Position numbers and translations under genes: made by a program. A stretch of DNA of 64,000 nt from Oryza sativa Japonica Group (lineage: Eukaryota > Streptophyta > Magnoliopsida > Poales > Poaceae), in assembly GCF_034140825.1 (NCBI RefSeq), contig NC_089036.1, forward strand, positions 5,520,001 to 5,584,000. The letters run 5' to 3'. Positions 45,234-55,759 of the stretch are shown piece by piece. Under the pieces are notes generated by a model. It was given only the letters and a program-made list of their open reading frames with translations. It ran no database searches and was not told the DNA's origin. Within the stretch, counting starts at the first letter, position 1. The number at the start of each line of letters is the position of its first letter.

Positions 45234-46766
45234 ATGGCTACCGAGGCCATCGTCTCCGGCGTCGTCGCCGACATGGCCGGCAGGCTCGTGTCCCTCGTCG
45301 CCGGCCACCTGCTGGCCGACCGGAGGGGCGTCGACGACAAGCTGCGGAGGGTGCGGCGCCTGGTCGTCAGGATCGAGAGCGCGGTGGAGGCGGCCGAGGC
45401 GAGGCGGATCACCGGGCGCGCGCTCCTCGCGTGGCTCTCGGACCTCGTCGACGGCGCGCACCAGGGCCGCTACTTCCTCGACGCGTTCCCCGTGGTGGCG
45501 GACCACGACGGCGACGGCGACGTCGAGGTGGCGCCGTCGTCGTTCAACCCCGCCAAGCGGCTGCGCGTCGCGGCGAGGAGGCTGGTGTTCCGCGACGGCG
45601 GCGGTGTGGCTGCGGAGCTCGACGGCGTCCTTGCCGACCTAGAGAGTGTCTCCGGCGATCTCACCGGGTTTATCATGATGCTTCAGAGCTGCCCGCCGGC
45701 GATGCACCGGCCGCTGGCCACGAACATCTACGCGGACAGCCAGATGTTCGGCCGGCAGGTCCAGAGGCGCCGCGTCTTCGACTTCTTGCTGCAAGACGGC
45801 GACGGCGATGACGGCGGCGAGCCGGCGGCGGCGGAGCTCGGCGTCCTCTCGATCATCGGCCGTTCCGGCCTCGGGAAGACCACGCTCGTGCAGCACGTCT
45901 GCGACGACCCCGCCGTGCGCCGCCGCTTCTCGCGGATCATCCTGGTGGACTTCCACTGCGTGAGCCTCATGGCGGCCGGCGAGACGACTGCTCTACTGCG
46001 CTCCCTGTTCGCCGCCGCCGCCGCCGCCGCTGGCACGGGGAGCACTAGCATCTCCGGCGTCGGCGAGAAGCTGAGACTTCTCGAGAAGAATCTGCGCGGC
46101 GAGAGGCTGCTCATCGTGTTCGACAACGTCGACGCGCGGAGGAGGCCGGCGGTCGACGCGATCATGCGGGCGCTGCGGCGCGGCGGCCGGCGAGGGAGCA
46201 AGGTCATCGTGACGAGCAGCGACGCCAGGCACGTCGCGGGCCTCGCCACCGCGGCGGACACCATCACCCTCCGCCCCCCGCCGCCAGCGGAGTACTGGCT
46301 CTTCTTCAAGGCGCACGCGTTCGGCGGCGCGGACGACGCCGACGCCGACCGGCGGCTGGCGGCGGCGGGGCAAGCCATCGCCGAGAGGCTCCGCCTGCGC
46401 GCGTCCTACTTCGGCGGGAAGGCGCTGGGCGCCCTCCTCCGGTGGCGCCCCGACCACCGGCTCTGGCGCAGGGTGCTGAGCAGCGGCGCCGCAGACCTGC
46501 CATGCCTCGGCACCGGCGACTACATCGCCGCGGCGGCCGGCTGCCTGTTCCCGCCGCACCTGAACCTCCACGGCGTCACCGTCTCCCGCTCGCCGCTGAG
46601 AGGTCTCGTCGGCCTCCATGGCTCCTCCTTGATGACTCCTCCTCCCACCGACTCCGGCCGCCGCTCGCCGGAGTTGCCCGTGTTGCTGTGCAAGTCAGTC
46701 TTCCCTTCCTACTGCCTCTACTACGCCGCGCATTGCACCATCGATGATACGGAAATCAAACAGTAA
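45234..46766 (+). CDS. CC/NB-ARC protein without LRR, copy A, 510 aa
   Basis: Intronless. Residues 1-130 resemble the helical Rx-N/CC region of rice NLR relatives (DDKLRRVRRLVVRIESAVEAAE). The NB-ARC follows: P-loop GRSGLGKTTL at about 208, kinase-2 as LLIVFDNVD at about 294, RNBS-B as GSKVIVTS at about 321, a GLPL-like segment FGGKALGALL. No MHD motif and no leucine-rich repeats. The C-terminus ends with ELPVLLCKSVFPSYC. In kinase-2 the usual second Asp (LDDVW) is Asn, so nucleotide hydrolysis may be altered. The role in immunity is inferred from the domain only. The ATG at 45234 gives the same start (MA..AIVSGVVADM) as copy B. It is part of a segmental duplication with copy B at 56660. Confidence 0.88.
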   Translation: MATEAIVSGVVADMAGRLVSLVAGHLLADRRGVDDKLRRVRRLVVRIESAVEAAEARRITGRALLAWLSDLVDGAHQGRYFLDAFPVVADHDGDGDVEVAPSSFNPAKRLRVAARRLVFRDGGGVAAELDGVLADLESVSGDLTGFIMMLQSCPPAMHRPLATNIYADSQMFGRQVQRRRVFDFLLQDGDGDDGGEPAAAELGVLSIIGRSGLGKTTLVQHVCDDPAVRRRFSRIILVDFHCVSLMAAGETTALLRSLFAAAAAAAGTGSTSISGVGEKLRLLEKNLRGERLLIVFDNVDARRRPAVDAIMRALRRGGRRGSKVIVTSSDARHVAGLATAADTITLRPPPPAEYWLFFKAHAFGGADDADADRRLAAAGQAIAERLRLRASYFGGKALGALLRWRPDHRLWRRVLSSGAADLPCLGTGDYIAAAAGCLFPPHLNLHGVTVSRSPLRGLVGLHGSSLMTPPPTDSGRRSPELPVLLCKSVFPSYCLYYAAHCTIDDTEIKQ

Positions 46767-47042
46767 TTTTCTTTTTTTTTTCTGCACGGATACTGCAAAA
46801 AAAATTGTGCACTGTTCGTGGATAGTGATCTGAGTTGTAGTGATCTGAAGAAAACCAGGCGGCTGCTGCTTGTTGTCACTTGCATTGATTCAGCTTGTTG
46901 ATAGCGTCTCAAATCGTCCAGTGATTTCTTTTACATATAGAAAAGTGTAAGATGAGAAGATGAGATGATGGCAGGAGAGGAGGAAATGGTTTTCCATTCC
47001 TCCTGAGGTGTTCCCAAATTTTTCATTGTCATCTACTTCCTC
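46767..47042 (+). other. 3' flank shared with NB-ARC copy B
   Basis: This stretch aligns with about 58443-58730 beyond copy B (shared words TGATCTGAAGAA, TTGATTCA.CTTG, CAAATC..CAGTGAT). It shows that the duplication extends past the coding region. Confidence 0.7.
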
Positions 47043-47568
47043 CAGTGGTGGAGACAGGATAAAATTATAGCAGGGGCTAAACCAAAATGATCGAGAGCAA
47101 TTAAGAGATATTTAGGGTTATGTTAGGATTTTTTTTTGGCCTTCTTAGCCTTTTTGGCCTTCTTACAACCTTAAACAAAATCTATATTAGCCCCTCATCT
47201 ATAAATACTCCCTCCATACTCATAAAGGAAGTCGTTTAGGATAATGTTTAAGTCAAGCCTTGGAAATATAAATCATAAATAACTCTCAATTTGTTGAGTT
47301 TGAAAATATAAAAATTATATGAATAGATTTGTCTTGAAAAATACTTTTATAAAAGTATACATATATCATTTTTTAATAAATATTTTTATAGAAACAAGAT
47401 ATCAAAGTTGTGTTTTGGAGACCGTGTCGCTGTCCAAAACGACTTCCTTTATAAGTATGGAGGGAGTATATAAATTAGATTTTTAGAGAGGTATTATGGG
47501 AGCTCTAATGGTCTATTAGGGGGTAGGGGGTCTAAAACCCCCCGCCCACACGCTGTCTCCGCCCCCTG
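47043..47568. mobile_element. hAT-like element A, with a nested Stowaway
   Basis: Left end CAGTGGTGGAGACAGGATAA, right end CTGTCTCCGCCCCCTG. Without the nested MITE it is about 265 bp and matches, in inverted orientation, element B at 48733-48982. The flanking 8-mers at its own ends (ACTTCCTC and ATGGGTTC) do not match. Confidence 0.75.
47208..47466. mobile_element. Stowaway-like MITE nested in hAT element A
   Basis: TA-flanked; left end CTCCCTCCATACTCATAAAG, right end TTATAAGTATGGAGGGAG. Arms share GGAAGTCGTTT / AAACGACTTCC. Confidence 0.85.
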
Positions 47569-48317
47569 ATGGGTTCCAAGTTATCAGTGGCAAGGAATTT
47601 GTTTTGAGTGAGTATCCAGACAAGAATTTGTACTATTTTCAGTCCTCAGTTTCGAAATTAGGGTGGTTGTCATGGTTCTCATGTCACCCATAGAATTGAG
47701 CTAGACATGCCGATTTTGTTGAGTACTACTAGCCACGCTCAGTTCAACAGCCTCATCAGTTATCCATAATTTTAATAAACCAAAACAATTTATTAGGGAA
47801 TAAAAAATAATTTATAGGTAAAATTTTTATATATGTGTTTTTAGCGATTTAAAAGTTAATATTGAAACTAACTTCTGAACAAAATTTTTAAAATTTTAGC
47901 TTTGAATTTAAGTTATTAGGACAATGGATGGAGCCTCAAGAGTATCGGTGTTCCACGCATCAGGTGTACCTAAGCGAATACACAGAGAAAATTTTTCTAC
48001 CTTTTCATTTGGAAAGACAAACTCTCCTAGGTCCTAGCTCAGTGGCCGTGGGACTTCCTCCACGAAAGGCTGATCCATCTTTTCTCCTAAAGAAACTATT
48101 TATTCCCTCGGTTAGATAAGATATTCGCACGTTTGTTACATGCTACTTAGATAGATGTAACTTTTTTTTAAAAAAAAGATAAGATAGATCAATATATGAT
48201 ATATTATCAAATTGACTTCTTACATGTTGTAGAAAAAAACAAAATATTTATGAGCGCATTTTTATTAAATTTGTTACTTTTGTGTTCAAATCTGAAACAT
48301 ATTTGTATAATGATATA

Positions 48318-48566
48318 CTACCTCCGTTTCACGTTATAAGACGTTTTGACTTTGGTCAAAGTCAAATTGCTTCAAGTTTGACTAAGTTTGTAGAGAAAAT
48401 AATAATATTTTCAACCCAAGACAAATTTATTATGAAAACATATTCAATTATTGATTTAATGAAACTAATTTGATATTATAAATATAACTATATTTGTCTA
48501 TAAACTTAGTTAAACTAGAAGCAGTTTGACTTTTACCAAAGTCAAAACGTCTTATAACGGAGGGAG
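48318..48566. mobile_element. Stowaway-like MITE
   Basis: TA-flanked; left end CTACCTCCGTTTCACGTTAT, right end CTTATAACGGAGGGAG. Subfamily with 'ggtcaaagtcaaa' arms, as at 28168. Confidence 0.85.
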
Positions 48567-48617
48567 TATCATATATTTATCTTATTAGTTTATGTTAAAA
48601 ATTTTTATAAATATTTA

Positions 48618-48732
48618 CTTTCTCCGTTTCATATTATAAGACTTTCTAGCATTGCCCATATTCATATAGATGTTAATGAATCTATATACATATATGTCTA
48701 AATCCATTAATATGTATACAAAGGTGAGCAAT
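48618..48732. mobile_element. Left half of a Stowaway-like MITE, cut by hAT element B
   Basis: Starts CTTTCTCCGTTTCATATTAT after TA and runs through the centre of the subfamily seen intact at 34134-34283, then stops at ...GGTGAGCAAT where element B begins. The matching right half is not on the other side of B. Confidence 0.7.
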
Positions 48733-48982
48733 CAGGGGTGGAGACAGCGTGGGGGCGGGGGGTTCTTTAGACCAACCCCCTACCCCCTAATAGACCATTA
48801 GAGCCCCCATAATATCCTTCTAAAATTCTAATCCATATATTTATAGATGAGGGGGGAATATAGACTTTGTTTAAGGTTGTTAGAAGGCCCAAAAAATCCT
48901 AACCTAACCCTAAATCTCTCTTAGTTGCTCTTGGTCATTTTGGTTTAGCCCCCACTATAATTTTATCCTGGCTCCGCCACTG
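48733..48982. mobile_element. hAT-like element B, 250 bp
   Basis: Ends CAGGGGTGGAGACAGCG and CCTGGCTCCGCCACTG. Same family as element A, opposite orientation. Its right flank GAACCCAT (48983-48990) is the exact reverse complement of the right flank of A (ATGGGTTC, 47569-47576). Confidence 0.75.
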
Positions 48983-49290
48983 GAACCCATAATTTAACTT
49001 TTGGCTTATTGGTTGCATCCAAAACTTAAACTTTAAAACTTAATTATAAAGCTAATTTTAAGAATGTTTTTATCTTAGTTGATTTTCAGTATTGACTTTT
49101 AAATCTCTTAGGACATAGATATAATTTTTTTACGAATATGTTATTTTCGTTTGCTTCACTCTTTTTCTCACGGTTTATTAGCCGTCGAGTAAATGATGAG
49201 CCGTTGGCTATCCGGGACTGGCCCAATCTTTTACCGACCATTTTCATCTGATAGATGGGCTTTGTTTTGTCTCATTAGCCGGCTGTGAAG

Positions 49291-49668
49291 ATAGGGCTTT
49301 GCCACGGCCCAAACTGCGATCGCAATCAAATGAAATGGAAAAATGACCAAATTAATTTGCAAAGGAGGTACATGTTGCAGCATTCTCCTTAGTTCAAATC
49401 GAGTGAAGAAAATAACAATATGCAGAGAATGAATAGGTTTTGCAAGAATCAGCTTTAGATCCTCCTACACGCACTCAAAACCATGCAGAGATGGAAAGAG
49501 TTGATGTTTACTATGGTATTGTGCATCTGTGACTAAAGTGGTAGGATCAGCATGCAGAGTTTCTGCTTGTATGCTGTAATTCATTCAGCAATATAATTCC
49601 GGCCTTCATTGTGATGATGACGTTTTTGTGACCTCGAATCGTCCGTGACAACTCAAACAAGACTAATA
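49291..49668 (-). pseudogene. Decayed 3' part of an FKBP gene (duplicate of 58795-59270)
   Basis: The segment follows the FKBP gene in order: part of exon 8 with its acceptor (CTGCGATCGCAATCAAAT), the preceding intron, only the edge of exon 7 (most of it is deleted), the next intron (ATGCAGAGTTTC.G), and exon 6 in diverged form (CTTCATT..GA.GATGACGT). The frame is lost and no start exists, so it is a remnant of the segmental duplication that also copied the NB-ARC gene. It stops at a partial Stowaway end (CTCCCTCCGTTCATC) near 49671. Confidence 0.8.
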
Positions 49669-50212
49669 CTCCCTCCGTTCATCATATTTTAGCTTGACAC
49701 TAAAACCGAAAACAATAAACGCGCTTATAATCCTACTCCTATGCGCTTATCAGCCAACAGACCATGCATGCCTCAGCCCACGCTTCGGCTTCGCGTATTT
49801 AACAGCGCACGCAGCAACCCTTCGGCTTTGCCCGCAAAACGCTTCGGCTCCGCATAGCAGCGCTCGCAATCAGATCAGGCGCCTTTTTTTTTTTTTGCCG
49901 CGACTTTTTTCGCTCGCTGAAAATGAAAATCAGAAATTGAACTTCACAGGTTCAGTGGCCCTATATAAGCAGCGATGTGGTGATGGGATGCACCAATGAG
50001 TTTAGTTTTCAAATCTTCTCCTCCCTGCCTCTACCACACACAAAGCTGTAGATGATCTTGAGCCTCCCATAGATTAGGATGCCATTGGCGAGTGGGTTGG
50101 GCTTGCTCATGAACCTGAGTATGACATGGTGTGTGCCGATGCAGATAAATGTACTGATCTATGTGTCTTTGTTTTTGGTTTAGGAATCGCATGGTTCTCG
50201 CTTCATCTGTAA
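49669..50212. other. Unassigned sequence left of the CACTA element
   Basis: Contains a patch with CTTCGGCT words repeated (about 49783-49850). Between about 50050 and 50200 a coding-like stretch on the plus strand contains GEWVGLAHEPEYDMVCADAD with one in-frame stop before it. I do not recognise the protein. Confidence 0.35.
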
Positions 50213-51404
50213 CACTGGTGGAGAAGTGCCTTTTACTACCGGTTCATAACCCTTTATAGCTCCGGTTTTCCAACCGGGACTATGAATCTGGGACTAAAGA
50301 TCCCGGGTGAAATAACCGGGAGTAAAAATCCATTTTTAGTCACGGTTGGTGTCATCAACCGGGACTAAAAATAGAACATTTTTAGTCCCGGTTGGTAACA
50401 AGATAGAGCTAGGCTAGCTAGATCCGGTTGCTCTATTATTCTATTCTTTTCTTCATTGTTTTTAATATATTGATTTCACTCCATCCCCATCCCAAAATCC
50501 CAAATCAATCATCCCCAAATCCTCAAATCGATCATATCCAAATACATCACAAAATCTTAAAAAAAATTACACCACAACTTTTACAAAATTCATCACAAAT
50601 ACATCACATATTCATATCACACACAAATCAAATACATCTCAGATCCGAATCACAAATTCTCAAAAAAAAAAACAAAGAAACGCCCGCTGCCGCTGTGCGC
50701 TGCCCGCCGCGAGGCCGCCCGGCCCTCCGCCCGCCGGAGCACCGATCGCCGCCGCGAGTCCGACCGGCCCTCTGCCCGCCGGCGCGCCGCCGCAAGGCCA
50801 CCGGCCGCCCGGCCCTCCGCGCTGCCCGGCCTCCGCGCTGCAGATTAAGAAGTGGGGAGGATGGGAGGGAAAGGAGGAGAGGCGCCGCCGGGCCTCTGCG
50901 CTGCAGATCAAGAAGTGGTGAGGATTGGAGAGGGAAAGGAGGAGAGGAAGAGATAAGGTGTAAGGAGCTAGTTAGAGGATAGGAGAAGCCGGGAGTTAAA
51001 GGGGAGAGAAAGGAGGAGAGGAAGAGATAAGGTGTAAAGAGCTAGAGGATAGGAGGAGCCGGGGAGTTAAAGGGGAGAGGAGCGGGAGGGAGGAGGAGAC
51101 CTCGATCCTATCCGCGTGCACACCTCCCCGTGCATGTCGATCTTTTTTTTCTCGGTTGGTGTTACTAACCGGGATTACAAATAGATCTTTAGTCCAACCG
51201 GGAGTAAAGAGTATGTCGATCTTTTTTCCCGGTTGGTGTTACCAACCGGGACTATAAATAGATCTTTGGTCCCGGTTGGTAAGATCAAAAAGTACCTCTG
51301 AGCTTTTAAACCGGGACTAAATATATTTTTAGTCCTGGTTTTTAATATAACCGGGACTATTGTGAAATCTGGCTGACCGACCAAAGATGGTTTCTCCACC
51401 AGTG
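50213..51404. mobile_element. Non-autonomous CACTA (En/Spm-type) element, 1192 bp
   Basis: Starts CACTGGTGGAGAAGTGCC and ends TTTCTCCACCAGTG, so the 13-bp inverted ends begin with the CACT. hallmark. Subterminal regions carry many copies of AACCGGGACTA / TAGTCCCGGTT in both directions, typical of CACTA elements. The 3-bp flanks are TAA and TAG. The interior includes a GC-rich block (50680-50930) with a short internal direct repeat (GCTGCAGAT.AAGAAGTGG twice). No transposase frame is present. Confidence 0.85.
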
Positions 51405-51625
51405 TAGTGTCGTAGTTCTGGTTTGAATTAGTTACAAAATTCGTTTGTGATCTCTTATTATTTGTGCTATCGTAGGTGTTGATGCTGCCGGAGGCGAAGG
51501 AGCTGTTGCCGCTGGAGATGGAGGTACTTCCGCCCAAGTTGGAGGATATGCTGGAGAGCAGGGTGATAATATTGCTGCTGGAGATTCTTAATCTACACAA
51601 GGATCTGCTGCTGGAGAGGAAGGTA
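51405..51625 (+). other. Coding-like stretch right of the CACTA element
   Basis: After a plausible acceptor (TATCGTAG at about 51475) a Gly/Ala-rich frame runs GVDAAGGEGAVAAGDGG, a stop interrupts it, and it continues to AAGEE before a GTAAAC donor-like site. It may belong to the same broken host or transposon gene as the stretch left of the CACTA insertion. No family is recognised. Confidence 0.25.
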
Positions 51626-51884
51626 AACTTCTTCTATTAATAGACGTGTTGTATACTAATGGACATTGATGTATACTCAGTAATTAGATGATGCAAATGA
51701 ACACGATTGAATTTAATCTTTGTCATGTGATGCATTTCGCGGATAGCTTTTGTTTTTAGATTCTGCTTTTTTGCCTAGCACTCTACATTAATGATCTGTT
51801 CAGCGATTATAGTTCAATGAGTATAGTTTTATCATTGCAAAACATCCTGTCTGCAAAAATCTGAAAATAGTACCTATAGATTCA

Positions 51885-52583
51885 CTATTTATATCGATTG
51901 CATCTGTTTTCAGAATGACAGCATTTTTCAAGCATATTGTGTAGAAAATATGCTCGAGATTGCTCAATAAACGCGTCCACGTCCACGACTACCTCGTATG
52001 CAGCCACAACGGAATCAAGCTTGCTCTCAAGTACAGTAACTGCGGCACCATCGAGTTCCATCTCGACCACATCCACGGCGGCATCAAGCTCGCTCTCGGC
52101 GACAGTAACTGTGGCACCATCGAGCTCCATCTCGGCCACAGCCATGGCAGCATCCAACTCACTCTCGGTGACAGCAACTGCGGCACCATTGGGCTCCATT
52201 TTGGGCACAGCCACAACCATCGCCATCGCTTCATCACGTACGGCCAGGACGATGCGGACCTCACTCTCGGTCACATCAACTGCAGCGCCATGGAACTCCA
52301 TCTCAGCCACGGCCATAGCTTCCTCACGTACGGTAACGACGGCATCGACCTCGCTCCCGGCCACATCAACAGCAACGTCTTGGAGCTTGCTCTCCATCAA
52401 CCCATAGAGGTCGAGCTCGGTCACAGCCACCGCTTGGATGTCCACGACGACTTGGGTATCAGAAACTTCCGTGTCGCTGGCAAAGGAGTCCTCCACGACA
52501 TAGGCCGAAGCCTGGGCCAAGGCATGCTTGGCCCATTGGCATGCTAGTTCACACACACCTACAACCCCTGCTCGGGATTCCAA
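51885..52583 (-). CDS. Open frame with 23-residue repeats, function unknown
   Basis: A frame of about 232 codons, mostly built of units such as ESELDAAMAVAEMELDGA, repeated about every 69 bp (clearest between 52018 and 52240) with diverged copies to 52400. It is acidic and Ala/Val-rich. There is no ATG at its upstream end, so it would have to be an internal or terminal exon of a longer gene. The opposite strand is also open in this region, so coding strand is uncertain. It could equally be a GC-rich minisatellite. Confidence 0.3.
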   Translation of the reverse strand: MESRAGVVGVCELACQWAKHALAQASAYVVEDSFASDTEVSDTQVVVDIQAVAVTELDLYGLMESKLQDVAVDVAGSEVDAVVTVREEAMAVAEMEFHGAAVDVTESEVRIVLAVRDEAMAMVVAVPKMEPNGAAVAVTESELDAAMAVAEMELDGATVTVAESELDAAVDVVEMELDGAAVTVLESKLDSVVAAYEVVVDVDAFIEQSRAYFLHNMLEKCCHSENRCNRYK

Positions 52584-52756
52584 CTTAAAATGCTAACACA
52601 AACACATCAATAAGAACAAGTAATAATATAGTCAACTACTAGCTTTAAAAATTAAAATATCATATATAGCATACTACATAATAGTCTACTCATACATCAA
52701 TTAATTGTAAATATATATTATATCATTAATTTCTAATCCACCCATCTCACATATAA

Positions 52757-52800
52757 CTAGCCAGCACTCCGCGTGTTGCTGCGGTGATTATATTCAACGT
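52757..52800 (-). mobile_element. Helitron 3' terminus
   Basis: On the minus strand the sequence reads CCGCAGCAACACGCGGAGTG CTGGCTAG followed by T, a good match to plant Helitron 3' ends with a small hairpin and CTAG. The 5' end was not found; it should lie to the right. Confidence 0.45.
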
Positions 52801-52812
52801 GTTTAAAACATA

Positions 52813-53047
52813 TTCCCTCCGTATTTTAATGTATAACGCCGTTGACATTTCGAACAACGTTTGACCATTCGTCTTATTCAAATTTTTTGTGCAAATATAA
52901 AAATATTTATGCCATACTTAAAGAATATTTGATGATAAATCAAGTGATAATAAAATAAATGATAATTACATAACTTTTTTGAATAAAATGAATGGTCAAA
53001 CGTTGATAAAAAAATCAATGGCGTCATACATTAAAATACGAAGGGAG
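52813..53047. mobile_element. Stowaway-like MITE
   Basis: TA-flanked; left end TTCCCTCCGTATTTTAATG, right end ATTAAAATACGAAGGGAG. 'cgtcttattcaaa' subfamily. Confidence 0.85.
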
Positions 53048-53444
53048 TAGTAATTTAATGTGAAACCATTTTTTTTGGGCATAGTAGTTTGAAAAAAAAA
53101 GAAAATATGTGCTTTATATACGAAAAAATTTGCTTCTTTTTCACTCTCTTTGATATATGTGTTCTTATGATAATCGATATAGGGCATGAGCTTGTCATAT
53201 GAAAAGCAGCTAAACGTTTCCCCTTTGGAGACACATAATTTAAGATATTTTTATCACACAAATAAAAAGTGAATGGTTCTGTAATTATTCATTAGTTAAA
53301 AATTATATTATAGTAGTACATATGTAAGGTGAACATGTAGTATTACTGTAATAGTGAAAATATACTCGTTTTGTCACACTCTTCACGTAGAACATGGTAA
53401 AATAGCTATATCACATTTATTTCATTGGGTTTGTGGAATATAAT

Positions 53445-54153
53445 TGTCGACGTTTGATGTCGCGATTCCAGTATTTGCATAGTATGGGGATCGTTGGTAC
53501 CAGGGTATATGCGAGATTGAGGTAAAAGAGATGAAGGCGAGGAATTTTATACAGGTTCGGGCCCCTGAATTATCAGGTAATAACCCTACATCCTGTTGGC
53601 CGAAGCCGGTATTGCTCTTATTCATCATAATCACACCAGTACAATATTTGGGGTAGCCTATCTAACTGTTGTCGACATGCCGGTCTGAAGGTCTGACTCA
53701 TAATGGATAACAGGGTAGTCTTTCTCCTCGAGTCCGTACCCGGCGAGATCAGAGATAGCGCTTTCATCTCTCCTGACAGTATCCGGAGACACTGTAGGGG
53801 ACTAAGTCAATATCCGATGTCTTATCTTGGCGTATGTTGGTTTGTATGTTGTGACTTTGTGGCGTCTATATTGTCCGTGGTGGGTGTGTCCCATGGTGGG
53901 TGTGTCCCCTCTCTTCCTAGGGGGTCTTGTATTTATACCCATAGGTATCCCGTTGTCCAAGTAGAACTAAGGAAACCAATATGGATACAATCCGAGTAGT
54001 CCTTGTCGTTTCCATGTAGAACTCTGTTTGTCTTTCCTTATGCAGAACTCCTCCTATATTCGAAGGTTGTTTCCGTATAGGATATGGTATGTGGTGGATC
54101 CTGTCGAGATTTAGTCAACTACTATTAGGTATGTGGTATCCATAACCCTGACA
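53445..54153 (-). mobile_element. Solo LTR of an LTR retrotransposon (probably Ty3/gypsy type)
   Basis: On the minus strand it starts TGTCAGGG and ends CGTCGACA, with TG...CA boundaries, about 709 bp. The 5-bp flanks ATAAT and ATAAC agree at 4 of 5. No internal region, primer site or second LTR is present, so it is the product of LTR-LTR recombination. The near-matching flanks suggest a moderate age. The family is assigned from general resemblance of its sequence to rice gypsy-type LTRs and is uncertain. Confidence 0.6.
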
Positions 54154-54525
54154 ATAACCATATAAAGTTGTTAGCCTATAAGCAAAGAATATTATTATGT
54201 AATTAACAAAATGAAATGGGTTCTTTTGCAAAACTTGTTGGTAAAAAGTTAATGGGCTGTATCAGGCCTCTGACACTCGGTACCATGGACGGTTGTGTTT
54301 ACTACTGTAGTTTATACAGGATGGAAGAGAGGATGCTGCGGTTACGTGGCAGCAGGAGCCATGGCTGCCGTACTTCACCGAGAATAAAGATTTTATAGGA
54401 TTTATTGGGGTCCATGTTGCAGTTACTACATATTTGTAGGCTATTTTCTTTTCTCTCCTCTCTCTCTCTTTTATATAAATACAAATGTGATATGACAATT
54501 TGTATAATCCATTTCTATCATCTTA

Positions 54526-54864
54526 GGCCCTGTTTAGTTACCCCACAAAAATTTTACACATTGTCACATCGAATGTTTGAACACCTATATTAAATATTAA
54601 ATATAGACTAAAAAAACTAACTGCACAGATTGCGGCTAATTTGCGAGACGAATTTTTAGCCTAATTGCTCCATAATTTAACAATGTGGTGCTACAGTAAA
54701 CATTTGCTAATGATAGATTAATTAGGCTTAATAAATTCGTCTCGCGGTTTACTGACGGATTCTGTAATTATTTTTTTATTAGTACCCGAACACCCCATGC
54801 GACACTCTATATAATACCCAATGTGACACGCCAAAAATTTACACCCCTAAATATAAACACCCTC
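54526..54864. mobile_element. PIF/Harbinger-type MITE, 339 bp
   Basis: TTA flanks (54523-54525, 54865-54867). Ends GGCCCTGTTTAG and, reversed, GAGGGTGTTTATA, with arms sharing TTTACAC..TGTCACAT. The interior (GTGGTGCTACAGTAAACATT, AATTCGTCTCGCGGTTTACT) is a very common rice MITE. Confidence 0.85.
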
Positions 54865-55217
54865 TTACTTGTATTGGCGCTGAGCATTCTCCAGGACTGA
54901 CAGCAAAAGAGTCTGACATCTAAACACACGGCAAAAGAAAACAACACTTTTTAAGTTTTAACTCCATAAAACTAGACATCGGAAAGCCCATCCACCGGTC
55001 GCCATCCTCCTCTATTTGCAACCCTTTTCCATTTCTGCGTAACCATCGTCGTTTTGCATAACACCTGAAAGGGTGATTTTATAATGATTATGTTGTTGAC
55101 AACATAATCATTTCTAATAAGCCACAACGACCAGCCAAAGTGCTGACATGTTTCCTCCGTTCTCTCTTACTTGACACGGTTGACAAGCTTGATTTTATCT
55201 TTGACCAATAAAAAGTA

Positions 55218-55461
55218 CTCCCTCTCTATTTTAAAGTATAGGGTATATTTTATTTTGTTAGAACAAGACTTAGACCAATAATTACTCTATTACACTATAA
55301 TTTTTTTAAAAGATATTGATGTTGTTAGATTTGCCTTAAAAATATGAATTTCTTCCATATAATTATACTTTTGTGACATAAATAATATATTAGAGAAGCA
55401 ATTGTTAATCAAAATCTTATTCTAATAAAATAAAATACACCCTATATTTTAAAATAGAGAG
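55218..55461. mobile_element. Stowaway-like MITE
   Basis: TA-flanked; left end CTCCCTCTCTATTTTAAAG, right end TTTTAAAATAGAGAG. Directly followed, after TA, by a truncated relative at about 55464-55598. Confidence 0.8.
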
Positions 55462-55759
55462 TACTACCTTCATTTTTAAAATATATATCGATATTGATTT
55501 TTTAACCATTTGTCTTATTTAAATTTAAATCATACTTAAAGAATCTTAAATAATAAATCAATTAAAAAAATGACAATTACATAAATTTTTAAAGAGTAAA
55601 TTACACTCATGGTACATGAACGTGTGAGGTAGGTGTAAATAAGGTAAAACAATTTACAAATTGCTCATCCCGGTATAATAACGTGCCTAGCGAACCTAGT
55701 CCAAAACAATCTACACATTCAAAAATGATTGAATATATAGTACCAGAATGACACACATG

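Larger units (their letters stand above)
47569..48732. other. Segment between inverted hAT copies A and B
   Basis: AT-rich, non-coding; carries the Stowaway at 48318-48566 and a truncated MITE at 48618-48732. The flank evidence suggests that this whole segment was inverted (see findings). Confidence 0.5.

Noticed and set aside
50428-50982. 184-codon frame with Arg/Pro-rich sequence
   Set aside because: Lies wholly inside the CACTA element in its GC-rich block; low complexity.
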